A stretch of 34,437 bases of DNA. Origin: Dysgonamonadaceae bacterium (GTDB lineage Bacteria > Bacteroidota > Bacteroidia > Bacteroidales > Dysgonomonadaceae). The stretch covers positions 1-34,437 of the forward strand of contig JAISUH010000057.1 of the NCBI GenBank assembly GCA_031272205.1. The letters are read 5' to 3'. The notes below the pieces were generated by a model, which was given only the letters and a program-made list of their open reading frames with translations, was not told where the DNA came from and made no database searches. Position numbers and translations under genes: made by a program. Below are positions 6,850 to 15,604 of the stretch, one piece after another; positions within the stretch are counted from its first letter, which is position 1, and every line of letters begins with the position of its first letter.

Positions 6850-7437
6850 CTAAACGTTTTGGGATAGGGCTTTCAACACATCTCCCACTTGGCGGATAAG
6901 CGACAATCGGCCATCGTTATAAATGACAAAATCCGAATGTTCCGCCTTCATTTCGTCCGGTATCTGGTGCATCGCCCGTTGTTTTATGCTGCTCTCACTC
7001 ACACGGTCTCGAATGCTTGCCCGGTCAATCCGTAAATCGAGCGGCGCATAAACCGTAACAATTTTATCGACGACAGAGCTGAATTTGGCCTCGAAGAGCA
7101 AGGCGGCATCCAATGCAACAACCGAATAACGGGAATGTCGAGCGGCCCATGCCTCAAATTCATTCTTCAATTCGGGATGGATGACGGCGTTGGCGGCCTC
7201 AAGGTTTCGAGCATCGGAAAATATGATTTGTGCTAATTTTTTACGGTCGAGCTTGTCTCCGACGTACAAATCATCACCGAACAGACGCGTCAACTTTTCG
7301 CGGATGACGGGCGATGTATCGTTCAGTTTTTTAGCCTCTACGTCGGCGTCATACACCGGCACGCCGTTGAGTCGAAACAACTCTGCCACGACAGACTTGC
7401 CGCTCCCGATGCCTCCCGTAATACCCATTTTCGTCAT
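6850..7437 (-). CDS. coaE: Dephospho-CoA kinase
   Basis: Phosphorylates the 3' hydroxyl of dephospho-CoA with ATP, the last step of coenzyme A synthesis, in the cytoplasm. 195 residues, normal for the family. The P-loop GGIGSGKS (residues 8-15) is at the N-terminus, followed by V-P-V-Y-D-A-D, the acceptor-binding segment, and in the middle V-V-A-L-D-A-A-L-L-F-E. Met1 and Met4 are both possible starts; Met1 lies 12 bases after the upstream stop. It is the last gene of nusB-yajC-ybbR-coaE, an arrangement known from Bacteroidales. Confidence 0.96.
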   Translation of the reverse strand: MTKMGITGGIGSGKSVVAELFRLNGVPVYDADVEAKKLNDTSPVIREKLTRLFGDDLYVGDKLDRKKLAQIIFSDARNLEAANAVIHPELKNEFEAWAARHSRYSVVALDAALLFEAKFSSVVDKIVTVYAPLDLRIDRASIRDRVSESSIKQRAMHQIPDEMKAEHSDFVIYNDGRLSLIRQVGDVLKALSQNV

Positions 7438-7449
7438 TGCGGCTTGCGG

Positions 7450-8433
7450 TTAATCGGTTTCGAAAAGAAACTCCACCGATGTGGGTGAGATACGCACAGA
7501 CCTTACGGTAGAAGGCGAATGGGTCAGTTCCAAATCCACACGTCCGTTTTTGTTCTTATTGAACTTATTGTAATCGAGCACAATACTGAAATCGTCTGCC
7601 GATATTTTCTTGTATTCTTCGATCGTTACCGAAAACAAAACGTTCACTTGCGAAGGGAAAAATTTCACGTCCATGCCCTGCGGCATATTTTTTGCCTTGA
7701 CGGGAATTTCGAAGGATTTTTCCGTAAATTCTTCGATGGGAATATAGATATCCACCTTATTCGGCACAAATTTCACGCCTAACACCGCTTTTATTTTGAT
7801 GGGGAGCTGCGACGTGGCTTTCAAATTGTCGAAAACCGTGTATTCGGTAACGGCTTTCGACAGTTCGCTCAATTGTTTTTTGGAACCATAAGCCATTACC
7901 GTTTCGGGGAGAAAGGTCGCGCTGTCTGCAACAAGATTGGCGCGGCTTGTGGTTATTGCACCGTCGAACATCACCGAAAGTTTTTTGCTTTCGAGTTTCG
8001 AAGTGTTCAATGAAATAGTCATGGGATAATAACCCAGAATCTTCGAACTGGGGTAAAGACGCGACTCTATCAACTGTTGGAGTTGCGCCCCCTGAAGGTT
8101 GCCGGTTTTGCTCTTCCGGTTTTCTTCGACGTCTATTTCTAACGAGTCTCTCAAAAATAAATCGTAACGAAAGATGGCCGAACCTCTGTCGTTGACCCTC
8201 ACCTCTATGAATTTCGGGGGATCGCTGTCGAAAACAACATTATCGGGTATGTTGACGTATTTTATGGGGATTCGGTAGGTTCCTTCCACGCTGCGCTCAA
8301 AAAAGAGCGTCAGCCAAAAAATGAACGCAAGCAACAGGAAAAACAAAAAAGAGAACAGATTTTTCCACGGCATAGTGGAAAAAAACGCCTCTGTTTTTGT
8401 AATCCATTCGTTTATGGCAGGTTTTATTTCCAT
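7450..8433 (-). CDS. YbbR-domain protein (CdaR-like)
   Basis: 327 residues with one membrane segment (about 25-45: L-F-S-F-L-F-F-L-L-L-A-F-I-F-W-L) and an extracytoplasmic part made of beta-rich repeats of the YbbR type, including Y-R-I-P-I-K-Y-V-N-I-P-D-N-V-V near the start and S-F-E-I-P-V-K-A-K-N-M-P-Q-G later. In Firmicutes YbbR (CdaR) regulates the diadenylate cyclase CdaA; in Bacteroidetes the protein usually sits between yajC and coaE, as here, away from a cyclase, and its role is not established. It starts 31 bases after yajC. Confidence 0.85.
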   Translation of the reverse strand: MEIKPAINEWITKTEAFFSTMPWKNLFSFLFFLLLAFIFWLTLFFERSVEGTYRIPIKYVNIPDNVVFDSDPPKFIEVRVNDRGSAIFRYDLFLRDSLEIDVEENRKSKTGNLQGAQLQQLIESRLYPSSKILGYYPMTISLNTSKLESKKLSVMFDGAITTSRANLVADSATFLPETVMAYGSKKQLSELSKAVTEYTVFDNLKATSQLPIKIKAVLGVKFVPNKVDIYIPIEEFTEKSFEIPVKAKNMPQGMDVKFFPSQVNVLFSVTIEEYKKISADDFSIVLDYNKFNKNKNGRVDLELTHSPSTVRSVRISPTSVEFLFETD

Positions 8434-8464
8434 AAATCAGGGCCTGCGAGGGAAAAATACCCGA

Positions 8465-8779
8465 TTATCGGGCGTTTGCGTCTGTAGATGATGCGAAAAC
8501 CGAGCTCTTCTCGAACTTCAATTTCACGCCGTCGGACACTTCGACCAGAAAATAAGTATCGCCTACTTCTTTGATGCGTCCATGGATTCCTCCGGCGGTA
8601 ACCACTTTGTCGCCCACCTGCATGGCTTCACGTGCTTTCTGCAAATCTTTTTGCTTCTTTTGCTGCGGACGAATCATGAAAAAGTAGAAGATGGCAACGA
8701 TGGCCACCATCATGATAATTGTTGAGGTCATACCGTTTCCGGCTCCGCTTTGCGCTTGTAATAAAATGCTCATATTCAA
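8465..8779 (-). CDS. yajC: Preprotein translocase subunit YajC
   Basis: Small membrane partner of SecDF in the Sec translocase. 104 residues: short N-terminal tail, one membrane helix (about 20-36, I-I-M-M-V-A-I-V-A-I-F-Y-F-F), then the family signature F-M-I-R-P-Q-Q-K-K-Q-K and a small domain with V-G-D-K-V-V-T-A-G-G-I-H-G. Length is typical. It begins 19 bases after nusB in the same operon. Confidence 0.96.
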   Translation of the reverse strand: MNMSILLQAQSGAGNGMTSTIIMMVAIVAIFYFFMIRPQQKKQKDLQKAREAMQVGDKVVTAGGIHGRIKEVGDTYFLVEVSDGVKLKFEKSSVFASSTDANAR

Positions 8780-8798
8780 TCGTTTTTAAGTTTATTGT

Positions 8799-9725
8799 TT
8801 AGTTTTTGAAAATAAGGTTCGTTTTTTTCACGTCGTTCACAATGGCATCCAGAATCCCATTGACGAAGAGGCCGCTCTTGGGTGTGCTGTAAGACTTTGC
8901 AATCTCTATATACTCGTTCAGCGTAACGTTTGTAGGAATGGTTTCGAAAGAAAAAATTTCGGCAAGGGCTACTTGCATAATCACCATATCCATAAACGCG
9001 ATGCGTTCGAAATCCCATTTTTCGGTATATTTCTCAATCAGGTCGCGATATTTTTTCTCATTCAATATCGTGTCGCTGAAGAGTTTCATGGCGTATTGCC
9101 GGTCTTCGTCGTCTTTGAACATCGGGAGCAAGGATTGTCCGCTTCCGTTTTGTTCGGAAAACTGTTTGATGGTTTTCAGGACAAAGGTTTCCACAATTTC
9201 CACGTCATCGTTCCAATAGATGCTTTCGTCTTCGAGAATATCGTCCAATTCCTCGTTGGCGTATATGAACTGCTTGAAGGTTTTTCTCCAGAACTCTCGA
9301 TCGTCGGCATACGAGGGATCTTCCAGCGCAGAATAGGTCTGATACGTCTCCGAAGCGAGGATTTTATCCAACAGGTTTTTCACGAAAACCTCGTTTGCAT
9401 CCCACGACATGGGGCGCTCCGCCAAATAGTCGAGCAATTGCCTGTTGTTCTTCAGATGCAAAACAAACTTGTTTTCAACCAATTTCGTATTCGGATGAAG
9501 ATCGTCCTCCGTGGGAAGAAATTTATTCCGCTTTGTCTCGATGCGATTTTCATACGCACGGGTCAATTCGATCATCAACAAAAGCAGATAATAATAGAGA
9601 TCGTATGACTTCTGCAACCCAAATAAAAGTTCCTTTTCTGCGTTCCGCAGCTCTTTATTCGTATTCTGATACCATGAATAAACTATCTGTACAACCCTTA
9701 TACGAATTAAAATCCGATTTATCAT
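8799..9725 (-). CDS. nusB: Transcription antitermination factor NusB
   Basis: RNA-binding factor that, with NusE, supports rRNA transcription antitermination. 308 residues from the ATG at 9725; this is the long Bacteroidetes form, in which an N-terminal helical region (M-I-N-R-I-L-I-R-I-R-V-V-Q-I-V-Y-S) precedes the classical all-alpha NusB domain. The C-terminal part shows the signature W-D-F-E-R-I-A-F-M-D-M-V-I-M-Q-V-A-L-A-E and T-L-N-E-Y-I-E-I-A-K-S-Y-S-T-P-K-S-G-x-F-V-N-G-I-L-D. A frame extension upstream to 9884 exists but crosses the promoter box at 9752-9759 and a terminator hairpin, so it is not coding. First gene of nusB-yajC-ybbR-coaE. Confidence 0.95.
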   Translation of the reverse strand: MINRILIRIRVVQIVYSWYQNTNKELRNAEKELLFGLQKSYDLYYYLLLLMIELTRAYENRIETKRNKFLPTEDDLHPNTKLVENKFVLHLKNNRQLLDYLAERPMSWDANEVFVKNLLDKILASETYQTYSALEDPSYADDREFWRKTFKQFIYANEELDDILEDESIYWNDDVEIVETFVLKTIKQFSEQNGSGQSLLPMFKDDEDRQYAMKLFSDTILNEKKYRDLIEKYTEKWDFERIAFMDMVIMQVALAEIFSFETIPTNVTLNEYIEIAKSYSTPKSGLFVNGILDAIVNDVKKTNLIFKN

Positions 9726-9751
9726 TTTTTCTAAAGAACAGTTTTCCGGCA

Positions 9752-9759
9752 CAAAAATA
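9752..9759 (-). promoter_or_regulatory. -7 box TATTTTTG of nusB operon
   Basis: Minus-strand TAnnTTTG match 26 bases before the nusB ATG at 9725. It supports the short start of nusB. Confidence 0.6.
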
Positions 9760-9823
9760 GGTATTTTTTTCGAAATGCCGATGCAAAAAGGAAATAAAAG
9801 GCGGAATAAATAGTTGCAGGGGC

Positions 9824-9872
9824 AAAAAATTTGCCTTGCTCCGCGCAAGATAAACGCCGGAGCAAGGCAAAT
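9824..9872 (-). terminator. Strong terminator of the Big_2 lipoprotein gene
   Basis: A perfect 15-bp stem (9829-9843 with 9858-9872; arm ATTTGCCTTGCTCCG), 14-base loop, followed on the minus strand by a T6 run. It lies 59 bases past the stop at 9932 and isolates that gene from the nusB operon. Confidence 0.9.
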
Positions 9873-9931
9873 CATCCGAAACACGAGCCCTAAATCAGTC
9901 TAAGGGGCGTGTTTTACGGACAGCACTCTTA

Positions 9932-11617
9932 TTAAGGCGCTGTTGTAAACAAGATATCAAACGAAGCGCTTTCACCGTTCACGCCCGTGCCTCTCGATTC
10001 ATAATCAAAACTATACGTATGAATACGATAAGGATGCTCGGGTTCAAATTCTACCGTTTCGTCCGTCCAATCCCACATTCGATAAAGGGGTTTGCTGAAA
10101 TCGACGGTCAATTTCATCTTGTCGTTGGACATTTGATTCGTTACTCTGTAAAAACCGAGTTCTTCGTTGGTTATGCCGTCCCTTAGAACAATGTGAAAAT
10201 CAGGATAATTCCACGTCGATTTTATGGGTTTATCCCATTCAACCGTCAATTTAGGCGGATTGGAGACGTTTACATCGTAATTTTTGGGAGAAGTGCGCAC
10301 CTTGCTTTTCCACATCAGGGGCGGATATTGCCACCACGTCGGCTGCACGCCTTTGCAGGTACCCGTTGCACCCGGATAAGACACAATCGAACCGTGTATG
10401 TAGTCGTAATACCATTTCGACAGGCGTTCTTCGCCCCACAATCCGGTATTTTGGTCGGTATAGGCATATTCGTTAGTGTCGTTATGCAGGATAGGCATCG
10501 AAAACGACGAATGGATCGTGGGGAAATAACCTTCTATCTGGTGGCACCATTCGTGGACATAAACGTTTGTGAGGAAGCGTTTGGTATCCGGACTGGGGTC
10601 GAGGCCGCCATAACTCATGGAACAACCGTTGCTGCAGAACATAATCCACGATGTGCGGCCGGCGGTTATACCCAACCAGCGAACATTGGGGATGTTGGTA
10701 TAATCGATCGATAGAATCAGGCCGTCGTAATTCTCTTCGGGTTTCAGCCTAAACCTGTCAGCAAGGGGAATTTGCCCGCCATAAGTACTATTATTGTCCC
10801 CATCGAAATTGGTTATCGGATTTTGCAACACGTCAATCGTTATGTCAAGATCGAGATATCCGGCAGCCGCATTCTCTACAAATTCTTCGTAACGTGCTGC
10901 GTATTGTTTGAGGATTTCTATTTGTTCATCAGTCATCTGTGTATGGTAATGCGTACCATTGATTTCGGTATCGACGGTCGGGCAGATCAGCCAAAGTATC
11001 TTCCACACGGTAGGTTCACTCGGCAGCGCCGTTTTTACGGTAACCACACAAGTAACTTTCTTATAGCCCACCGTAGCTACAATATTAGCTGTACCTTCGC
11101 TCACGGCGGTTATTTTACCGTTATCGTCCACCGTAGCGACCGCCTTTTTGCTGGAAGCCCATGTTACGGTTTTGTCCGTGGCATCCTCCGGCAGAATAGA
11201 AACGTTCAATGTTTCCGTATCTCCGACCGTCAATTCGAGTTCGGTTTTACTGAGGATAACATCCGTTACCGCAATGATTTTTTCTGCAACGGTAACGGTA
11301 CAGGTCGTCGTTTTTCCGCCAGCAGTGGCCGAAATCTTGGCGGTTCCGACACTTTTGGCGGTTACTACACCGTTTTCCACACTTGCAACGTTTGCATTAT
11401 CGCTTGCCCATGTTACGTTCGCATCCATCGCATTGTCCGGTAAAACCGTTGCCGTTAATGTTCTCTTTTCTCCTACTTCGAGCGAAAGAGACGTTCTGCT
11501 CAAATCAATACTTGAAACGCCTACTACTTTCAGCTCATTGTTTCCACAAGCAATCCATGTTACGGTTGACAGCTCTACCACGAACAGTAACCCTAAAAAC
11601 CAAAATATTTTTCGCAT
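9932..11617 (-). CDS. Lipoprotein with two Big_2 Ig-like domains and HExxH metallopeptidase-like region
   Basis: 561 residues. A signal peptide ends in WIAC (Cys24), probably a lipobox. Two Ig-like group 2 domains follow (about 34-110 and 116-194), each with the repeated plan 'L-x-V-G-x-x-x-T-L-x-x-x-x-L-P-x-x-A-x-x-x-x-V-T-W-A-S'. The remaining 360 residues contain V-Y-V-H-E-W-C-H (HEWCH at 355-359), a gluzincin-type zinc motif, in a region rich in Trp, Tyr and Asp; a Cys pair (328, 332) is nearby. I do not recognise the peptidase family. Likely a surface-anchored hydrolase or binding protein. It is monocistronic, ends at a strong terminator and is divergent from the GH20 gene, which hints at shared use on host or polymer glycoproteins; that link is inference. 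Confidence 0.75.
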   Translation of the reverse strand: MRKIFWFLGLLFVVELSTVTWIACGNNELKVVGVSSIDLSRTSLSLEVGEKRTLTATVLPDNAMDANVTWASDNANVASVENGVVTAKSVGTAKISATAGGKTTTCTVTVAEKIIAVTDVILSKTELELTVGDTETLNVSILPEDATDKTVTWASSKKAVATVDDNGKITAVSEGTANIVATVGYKKVTCVVTVKTALPSEPTVWKILWLICPTVDTEINGTHYHTQMTDEQIEILKQYAARYEEFVENAAAGYLDLDITIDVLQNPITNFDGDNNSTYGGQIPLADRFRLKPEENYDGLILSIDYTNIPNVRWLGITAGRTSWIMFCSNGCSMSYGGLDPSPDTKRFLTNVYVHEWCHQIEGYFPTIHSSFSMPILHNDTNEYAYTDQNTGLWGEERLSKWYYDYIHGSIVSYPGATGTCKGVQPTWWQYPPLMWKSKVRTSPKNYDVNVSNPPKLTVEWDKPIKSTWNYPDFHIVLRDGITNEELGFYRVTNQMSNDKMKLTVDFSKPLYRMWDWTDETVEFEPEHPYRIHTYSFDYESRGTGVNGESASFDILFTTAP

Positions 11618-11986
11618 TTTTCAATCCTTGATTCGTGTCGGACGCAACTTTAAAAAATGAATAAATAAAACTAAAAATTAAATTGTCAATCAGGGCATTT
11701 ATTTACAACATTGTGTTTTACAGATATTTAAAATAAAAAAATATGTGTAACAAAAAAAGTTTTTTTAACCTGATATATAAACAGTGGCAAAATTACAAAA
11801 ATATTTTTAAACGCCAAACAATGACCGCAAACATTAGTGCAAAAACAGCTCTCCGAGCCATTTTTTACATCGATAGAATGAATTTTTTCGATCAAAATAC
11901 TCGCAGGTTCTCAGGTATCCGAAAAATATCGCTATTTTTGCAATTCCATGAGTAAAAATAAAATCATATTAAAAACCTGAAAAATA
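11618..11986. other. Divergent intergenic region, A+T-rich
   Basis: Gene-free 369-base spacer between the Big_2 lipoprotein (minus) and the GH20 gene (plus). It carries the GH20 -7 box at 11933-11940 and two overlapping minus-strand TAnnTTTG matches (11788-11795, 11796-11803) that could serve the lipoprotein gene about 170 bases away. A 70-codon plus-strand frame at 11743-11955 is low-complexity, overlaps the promoter box and is not believed. Confidence 0.6.
11933..11940 (+). promoter_or_regulatory. -7 box TATTTTTG of GH20 gene
   Basis: TAnnTTTG match 46 bases before the ATG at 11987. No clear TTTG -33 element is visible upstream. Confidence 0.6.
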
Positions 11987-13894
11987 ATGAGAACTCTTTT
12001 TATTTCAGCGCTGATTGCCCTATGCACCGCAACGGTGTCGGCTCAAAAACAATCGGTCGATGTGCCGAACATCATTCCCGAACCGGTATCCCTGTCGGTT
12101 GGCAGCGGTCGCTTCGTATTACCGGACAATGTGCTTATCGCGGCGCCATCGAAAAACGAAGAAACAGCTTTTACCGTCGATTTCCTGAAAGAAAAATTAT
12201 CGGTCGCTACGGGAAAGCACGTGCGTGCAGACGCGAAAGCGTCTAATGCCTGCATCGCATTATCGTTGAATAAGAAATACGACGCAAAAATCGGGGACGA
12301 GGGCTATGCCCTTTCCGTAACGCCGACAAAAATTACCCTGACGGCAAACAAGCCCGCCGGCTTATTCTACGGTGTGCAAACCTTGTTACAACTTTTCCCG
12401 CCGGAAATCGAAAGCAAAGAAAAAGCGGAAAACGCAGCATGGGAAATTCCCGTGGTGGAAATTGTCGATTATCCCCGTGTCGGATGGCGCGGTTTGATGT
12501 TTGACACGGCTCGCCATTTTTTCACGGTAAACGAAGTGAAACAATACATCGACACAATGGTGCGCTACAAATACAACATGTTTCACTGGCACCTGAGCGA
12601 CGACGAAGGCTGGCGCATCGAAATCACAAGCCTGCCCAAGCTGACCGAAATCGGCGCGTGGCGCGTGGAGAAAATCGGAACCTTCAACTATTTCTCCAAT
12701 CCGCTACCCGACGAACCGAAGACCTACGGCGGGTTTTACACGCACGACGATGTGCGCGAAATTGTCCGCTACGCCAAAGAACGATTCGTGAATGTAATGC
12801 CCGAAATCGATGTGCCGGCTCACAGCCTCGCCGCCATAGCATCTTATCCGGAGTTGTCCTGCACTCCCGGAGCAGAGAAATACAACGTTCGCGCAGGCGA
12901 ACCGATAATGGACTGGAATTTTTCGCCTCCAAGGGCTTTTGTCGATAACACGCTTTGCCCGGCCAACGAAAAAGTGTACGAATTTATGGACAAGGTGATG
13001 ACCGAAATCGCGCAGCTGTTCCCCTTCGAATACATCCACGTAGGCGGCGACGAAGCGCCCCACAACTTCTGGGAGCAAAGCCCTCAGGTGCAAGCCTTGA
13101 TGAAACGCGAACGATTGACAACCTATCCGCAAGTGCAATCCTATTTCGAAAAACGCTTGGAAAAAATCATCCGGGCAAAAGGCAAAAAAATGATGGGCTG
13201 GGACGAAATTCTCGAAGGCGGCATCACACCGACAACCGCCCTGATGAGCTGGCGCGGCGAAAAACACGGTATAGAGGCCTCCAATTCGGGACACTACGTG
13301 GTCATGAGTCCCAGCAATTTCGTTTATATCGATCTGATGCAGGGCGATGCATCTACAGAGCCGCCCGTTTACAACTCGTTGCGGCTGAGCCGAACCTACC
13401 AATTCAACCCTCTGCCGGAAGGGGCTAACGCCAAGTACATCCTCGGCGGACAAGCCAACTTGTGGACAGAACAAATTTATAACCTGCGCCAAGCTCAATA
13501 CATGACATGGCCACGTGCATTCGCTGTCGCCGAATCGGTTTGGTCTCCTCTCGAAAAGAAAGACTGGAAGCGTTTCATCGAAAAAACAGAGAACCATTTC
13601 AAACGCTTCGATTTCGCAGAAATTAAATATTCGCCCGCCATGTACGACCCCATTGTGTCGGTATCGAAAACAGACGACAAGTATTACGTTACGCTTACTC
13701 CCGAAATCGAGGGTTTGGACATCTACACCAGCTTCGACAATTCGTCGCCCGACCGTTTCTATCCGAAATACACCGAACCGCAGCTCATCCCCAAAGATGC
13801 CGTGCAGATGCGGATCATCACCTACAAAGGGAAACAACCTGCGGGACGACTGATGACAATTAAAGTAGATGATTTGAAGAAAAGAGCAAAATAG
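11987..13894 (+). CDS. Secreted beta-N-acetylhexosaminidase, GH20
   Basis: Removes terminal GlcNAc or GalNAc from glycans by substrate-assisted catalysis. 635 residues: signal peptide (1-19, cleavage after V-S-A), N-terminal GH20b domain (about 25-160, with P-x-P-x-x-x-x-x-x-G-x-F), then the catalytic TIM barrel from about 162 with R-G-L-M-F-D-T-A-R-H-F, W-H-L-S-D-D-E-G-W-R, and the catalytic pair in HVGGDEAPH (Asp355-Glu356). Later motifs M-G-W-D-E-I-L and G-G-Q-A-N-L-W-T-E-Q are also canonical. A small beta-rich C-terminal domain ends the protein. Likely periplasmic or surface-exposed and used in glycan foraging or in cell-wall recycling; the substrate is not visible from sequence. It has its own promoter. 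Confidence 0.96.
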   Translation: MRTLFISALIALCTATVSAQKQSVDVPNIIPEPVSLSVGSGRFVLPDNVLIAAPSKNEETAFTVDFLKEKLSVATGKHVRADAKASNACIALSLNKKYDAKIGDEGYALSVTPTKITLTANKPAGLFYGVQTLLQLFPPEIESKEKAENAAWEIPVVEIVDYPRVGWRGLMFDTARHFFTVNEVKQYIDTMVRYKYNMFHWHLSDDEGWRIEITSLPKLTEIGAWRVEKIGTFNYFSNPLPDEPKTYGGFYTHDDVREIVRYAKERFVNVMPEIDVPAHSLAAIASYPELSCTPGAEKYNVRAGEPIMDWNFSPPRAFVDNTLCPANEKVYEFMDKVMTEIAQLFPFEYIHVGGDEAPHNFWEQSPQVQALMKRERLTTYPQVQSYFEKRLEKIIRAKGKKMMGWDEILEGGITPTTALMSWRGEKHGIEASNSGHYVVMSPSNFVYIDLMQGDASTEPPVYNSLRLSRTYQFNPLPEGANAKYILGGQANLWTEQIYNLRQAQYMTWPRAFAVAESVWSPLEKKDWKRFIEKTENHFKRFDFAEIKYSPAMYDPIVSVSKTDDKYYVTLTPEIEGLDIYTSFDNSSPDRFYPKYTEPQLIPKDAVQMRIITYKGKQPAGRLMTIKVDDLKKRAK

Positions 13895-13919
13895 ATTTTT
13901 CTAAATCAAAAAAAATCAC

Positions 13920-13927
13920 TATCTTTG
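13920..13927 (+). promoter_or_regulatory. -7 box TATCTTTG of rplY operon
   Basis: TAnnTTTG match 81 bases before the rplY start, just after the GH20 stop. The spacing leaves an mRNA leader of about 75 bases. Confidence 0.65.
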
Positions 13928-14008
13928 CGCCGCTTTTTGAAAGCCCCGTGTGATGGGAAATAAGGAAGCAATTAAAAACTTTATTTTGAGTAACACAAAA
14001 CAAAAAAA

Positions 14009-14596
14009 ATGAAAACATTTGATTTAAAAGGAGACGTGAGAGATGATTTCGGGAAGAAAGCCGCCCGCTCGCTCCGCAGCGAAGGATTGATTCCTTGCGT
14101 GGTTTACGGCGGTAATGGCGACAAAAACCCGAACATCAACTTTACCGTTAAGGCGGGCGATGTGCGCAATTTGATTTATACCCCCGAAGTATATATCGTG
14201 AATTTGGAATTGGGAGGAAAAACTACTCCGGCAATTTTGAAAGAAGTTCAATACCACCCGGTAAAAGACCACATCCTCCACATTGATTTCCTGCACGTAT
14301 TTGCCGATGTGCCGGTTGTCATCGAAATTCCTGTGCGCCTCGAAGGCCTTGCAGCCGGCGTTAAGGCGGGGGGTAAACTCTCGCTCGACATGCGCAAACT
14401 GAAAGTGAAAGCGTTGGCAGACAAGCTGCCCGAAGAATTGGTGGTAAACGTAGAAAACCTCGAATTGGGAAAATCCGTTCAGGTGGGCGATCTCAAATTC
14501 GAAGGTCTTGAAATACTGAATGCCAAAAACGCCGTTGTGTGCCGCGTTCAACTGACACGTGCCGCAAGAGGTTTGGCGGCCAAAGCAGGTCAATAA
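14009..14596 (+). CDS. rplY: 50S ribosomal protein L25/general stress protein Ctc
   Basis: Binds 5S rRNA in the large ribosomal subunit. 195 residues, the long CTC form: N-terminal L25 domain (about 1-90; M-K-T-F-D-L-K-G-D-V-R, K-K-A-A-R-S-L-R-S-E-G-L-I-P-C-V-V-Y-G-G and H-P-V-K-D-H-I-L-H-I-D-F) and a C-terminal beta domain (about 95-180; I-P-V-R-L-E-G-L-A-A-G-V-K-A-G-G-K-L). First gene of a three-gene translation operon followed by pth and an S4 protein, a common order in Bacteroidetes. Confidence 0.97.
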   Translation: MKTFDLKGDVRDDFGKKAARSLRSEGLIPCVVYGGNGDKNPNINFTVKAGDVRNLIYTPEVYIVNLELGGKTTPAILKEVQYHPVKDHILHIDFLHVFADVPVVIEIPVRLEGLAAGVKAGGKLSLDMRKLKVKALADKLPEELVVNVENLELGKSVQVGDLKFEGLEILNAKNAVVCRVQLTRAARGLAAKAGQ

Positions 14597-14631
14597 ACTT
14601 GTTGGAGAAATAATCCTCATTCTGTGTTTGG

Positions 14632-15195
14632 ATGAAGTATTTGATTGTGGGTTTGGGGAACATTGGTCCCGATTACGAACAAACCCGCCACAACATAGGA
14701 TTCATGGTGTTGGACGCTTTTGCAAAAGCGTCCAATGCTGTTTTTAGCGACAAACGATACGGTTTTGTGGCCGAAACACGGCTGAAAAACAAATCACTGG
14801 TGTTGCTCAAACCCTCTACGTTCATGAATTTGAGCGGGAACGCCCTGCGGTATTGGATGCAGAAGGAACACATCGAGGCGGAAAATCTGCTTGTCGTGGT
14901 GGACGATATCACTCTGCCCTTCGGTACGCTCCGCCTGAAACCTTCGGGCAGCGATGCAGGACACAACGGATTGAAACACATCCAGCAAATCCTTGGTACG
15001 CAGAAATATGCGAGGCTGAGGATAGGCATTGGCAGCGATTTTTCGCGCGGCGGCCAAATTAATTACGTCCTCGGCGAATTTACCGACGAGGAACGACAGA
15101 AACTCCCCGAACGCATCGAAACGGCGATAGACGTCATCCGCAGTTTCTGTCTCGCGGGCATTGACGCCGCCATGAACCAATACAACAACCGCTGA
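14632..15195 (+). CDS. pth: Peptidyl-tRNA hydrolase
   Basis: Releases peptides from prematurely dropped peptidyl-tRNA. 187 residues, normal length. N-terminal [15 protein letters not shown]-x-T-R-H-N-I-G-F carries the catalytic His20; P-S-T-F-M-N-L-S-G and [11 protein letters not shown] carry the conserved Asn and Asp; [12 protein letters not shown] follows. The stop TGA shares a base with the ATG of the next gene. Confidence 0.97.
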   Translation: MKYLIVGLGNIGPDYEQTRHNIGFMVLDAFAKASNAVFSDKRYGFVAETRLKNKSLVLLKPSTFMNLSGNALRYWMQKEHIEAENLLVVVDDITLPFGTLRLKPSGSDAGHNGLKHIQQILGTQKYARLRIGIGSDFSRGGQINYVLGEFTDEERQKLPERIETAIDVIRSFCLAGIDAAMNQYNNR

Positions 15196-15596
15196 TGGAA
15201 GAAGTCCGAATCGACAAATGGCTTTGGGCTGTCCGCATCTTCAAGACGCGCACCGCCGCCTCGGAAGCCTGCAAAAAAGGCCGTGTGCAAATCCAAAACG
15301 TATCGGTGAAACCTTCGCGTGCGATCCGCGTGGGAGAAATCATTGACGTGCGGAAACCGCCCATAACGTTTTCGTTTAAGGTGCGGGCTTTATCCGACAA
15401 GCGGATGGGCGCCAAACTTGTCCCCGATTTTATGGAAAACGTTACCTCGCCCGACCAGTACGAGTTGCTGGAACTGAGCAAGATCAGCGGGTTTGTGGAT
15501 CGCCAGCGCGGCACAGGCAGACCTACAAAAAAAGAACGGCGCGACTTGGAGCTGTTTACCGATACTTTCGATTTCGAGGAACTTGATTTTGAGTAG
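15195..15596 (+). CDS. S4-domain RNA-binding protein, Hsp15-like
   Basis: 133 residues. The S4 fold is at the N-terminus: V-R-I-D-K-W-L-W-A-V-R-I-F-K-T-R-T-A-A-S-E-A-C-K-K-G-R-V. The tail G-T-G-R-P-T-K-K-E-R-R-D-L-E is typical of HslR/Hsp15-like proteins, which in E. coli bind 50S subunits carrying stalled nascent chains. It overlaps pth by one base and ends 8 bases before the convergent stop of the next gene, with no visible terminator between them. Confidence 0.92.
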   Translation: MEEVRIDKWLWAVRIFKTRTAASEACKKGRVQIQNVSVKPSRAIRVGEIIDVRKPPITFSFKVRALSDKRMGAKLVPDFMENVTSPDQYELLELSKISGFVDRQRGTGRPTKKERRDLELFTDTFDFEELDFE

Positions 15597-15604
15597 AAGT
15601 TTGA

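Noticed and set aside
9726-9884. Longer N-terminus for NusB
   Set aside because: The extension crosses a promoter box and the terminator hairpin of the neighbouring gene, and its residues do not resemble NusB.
11743-11955. Plus-strand frame of 70 codons before the GH20 gene
   Set aside because: Low-complexity A+T-rich sequence that runs over the GH20 promoter box.
12704-13837. Long minus-strand frame of 377 codons inside the GH20 gene
   Set aside because: Complementary shadow caused by biased codon use; the plus strand has full GH20 motifs and the minus product has no recognisable domain.
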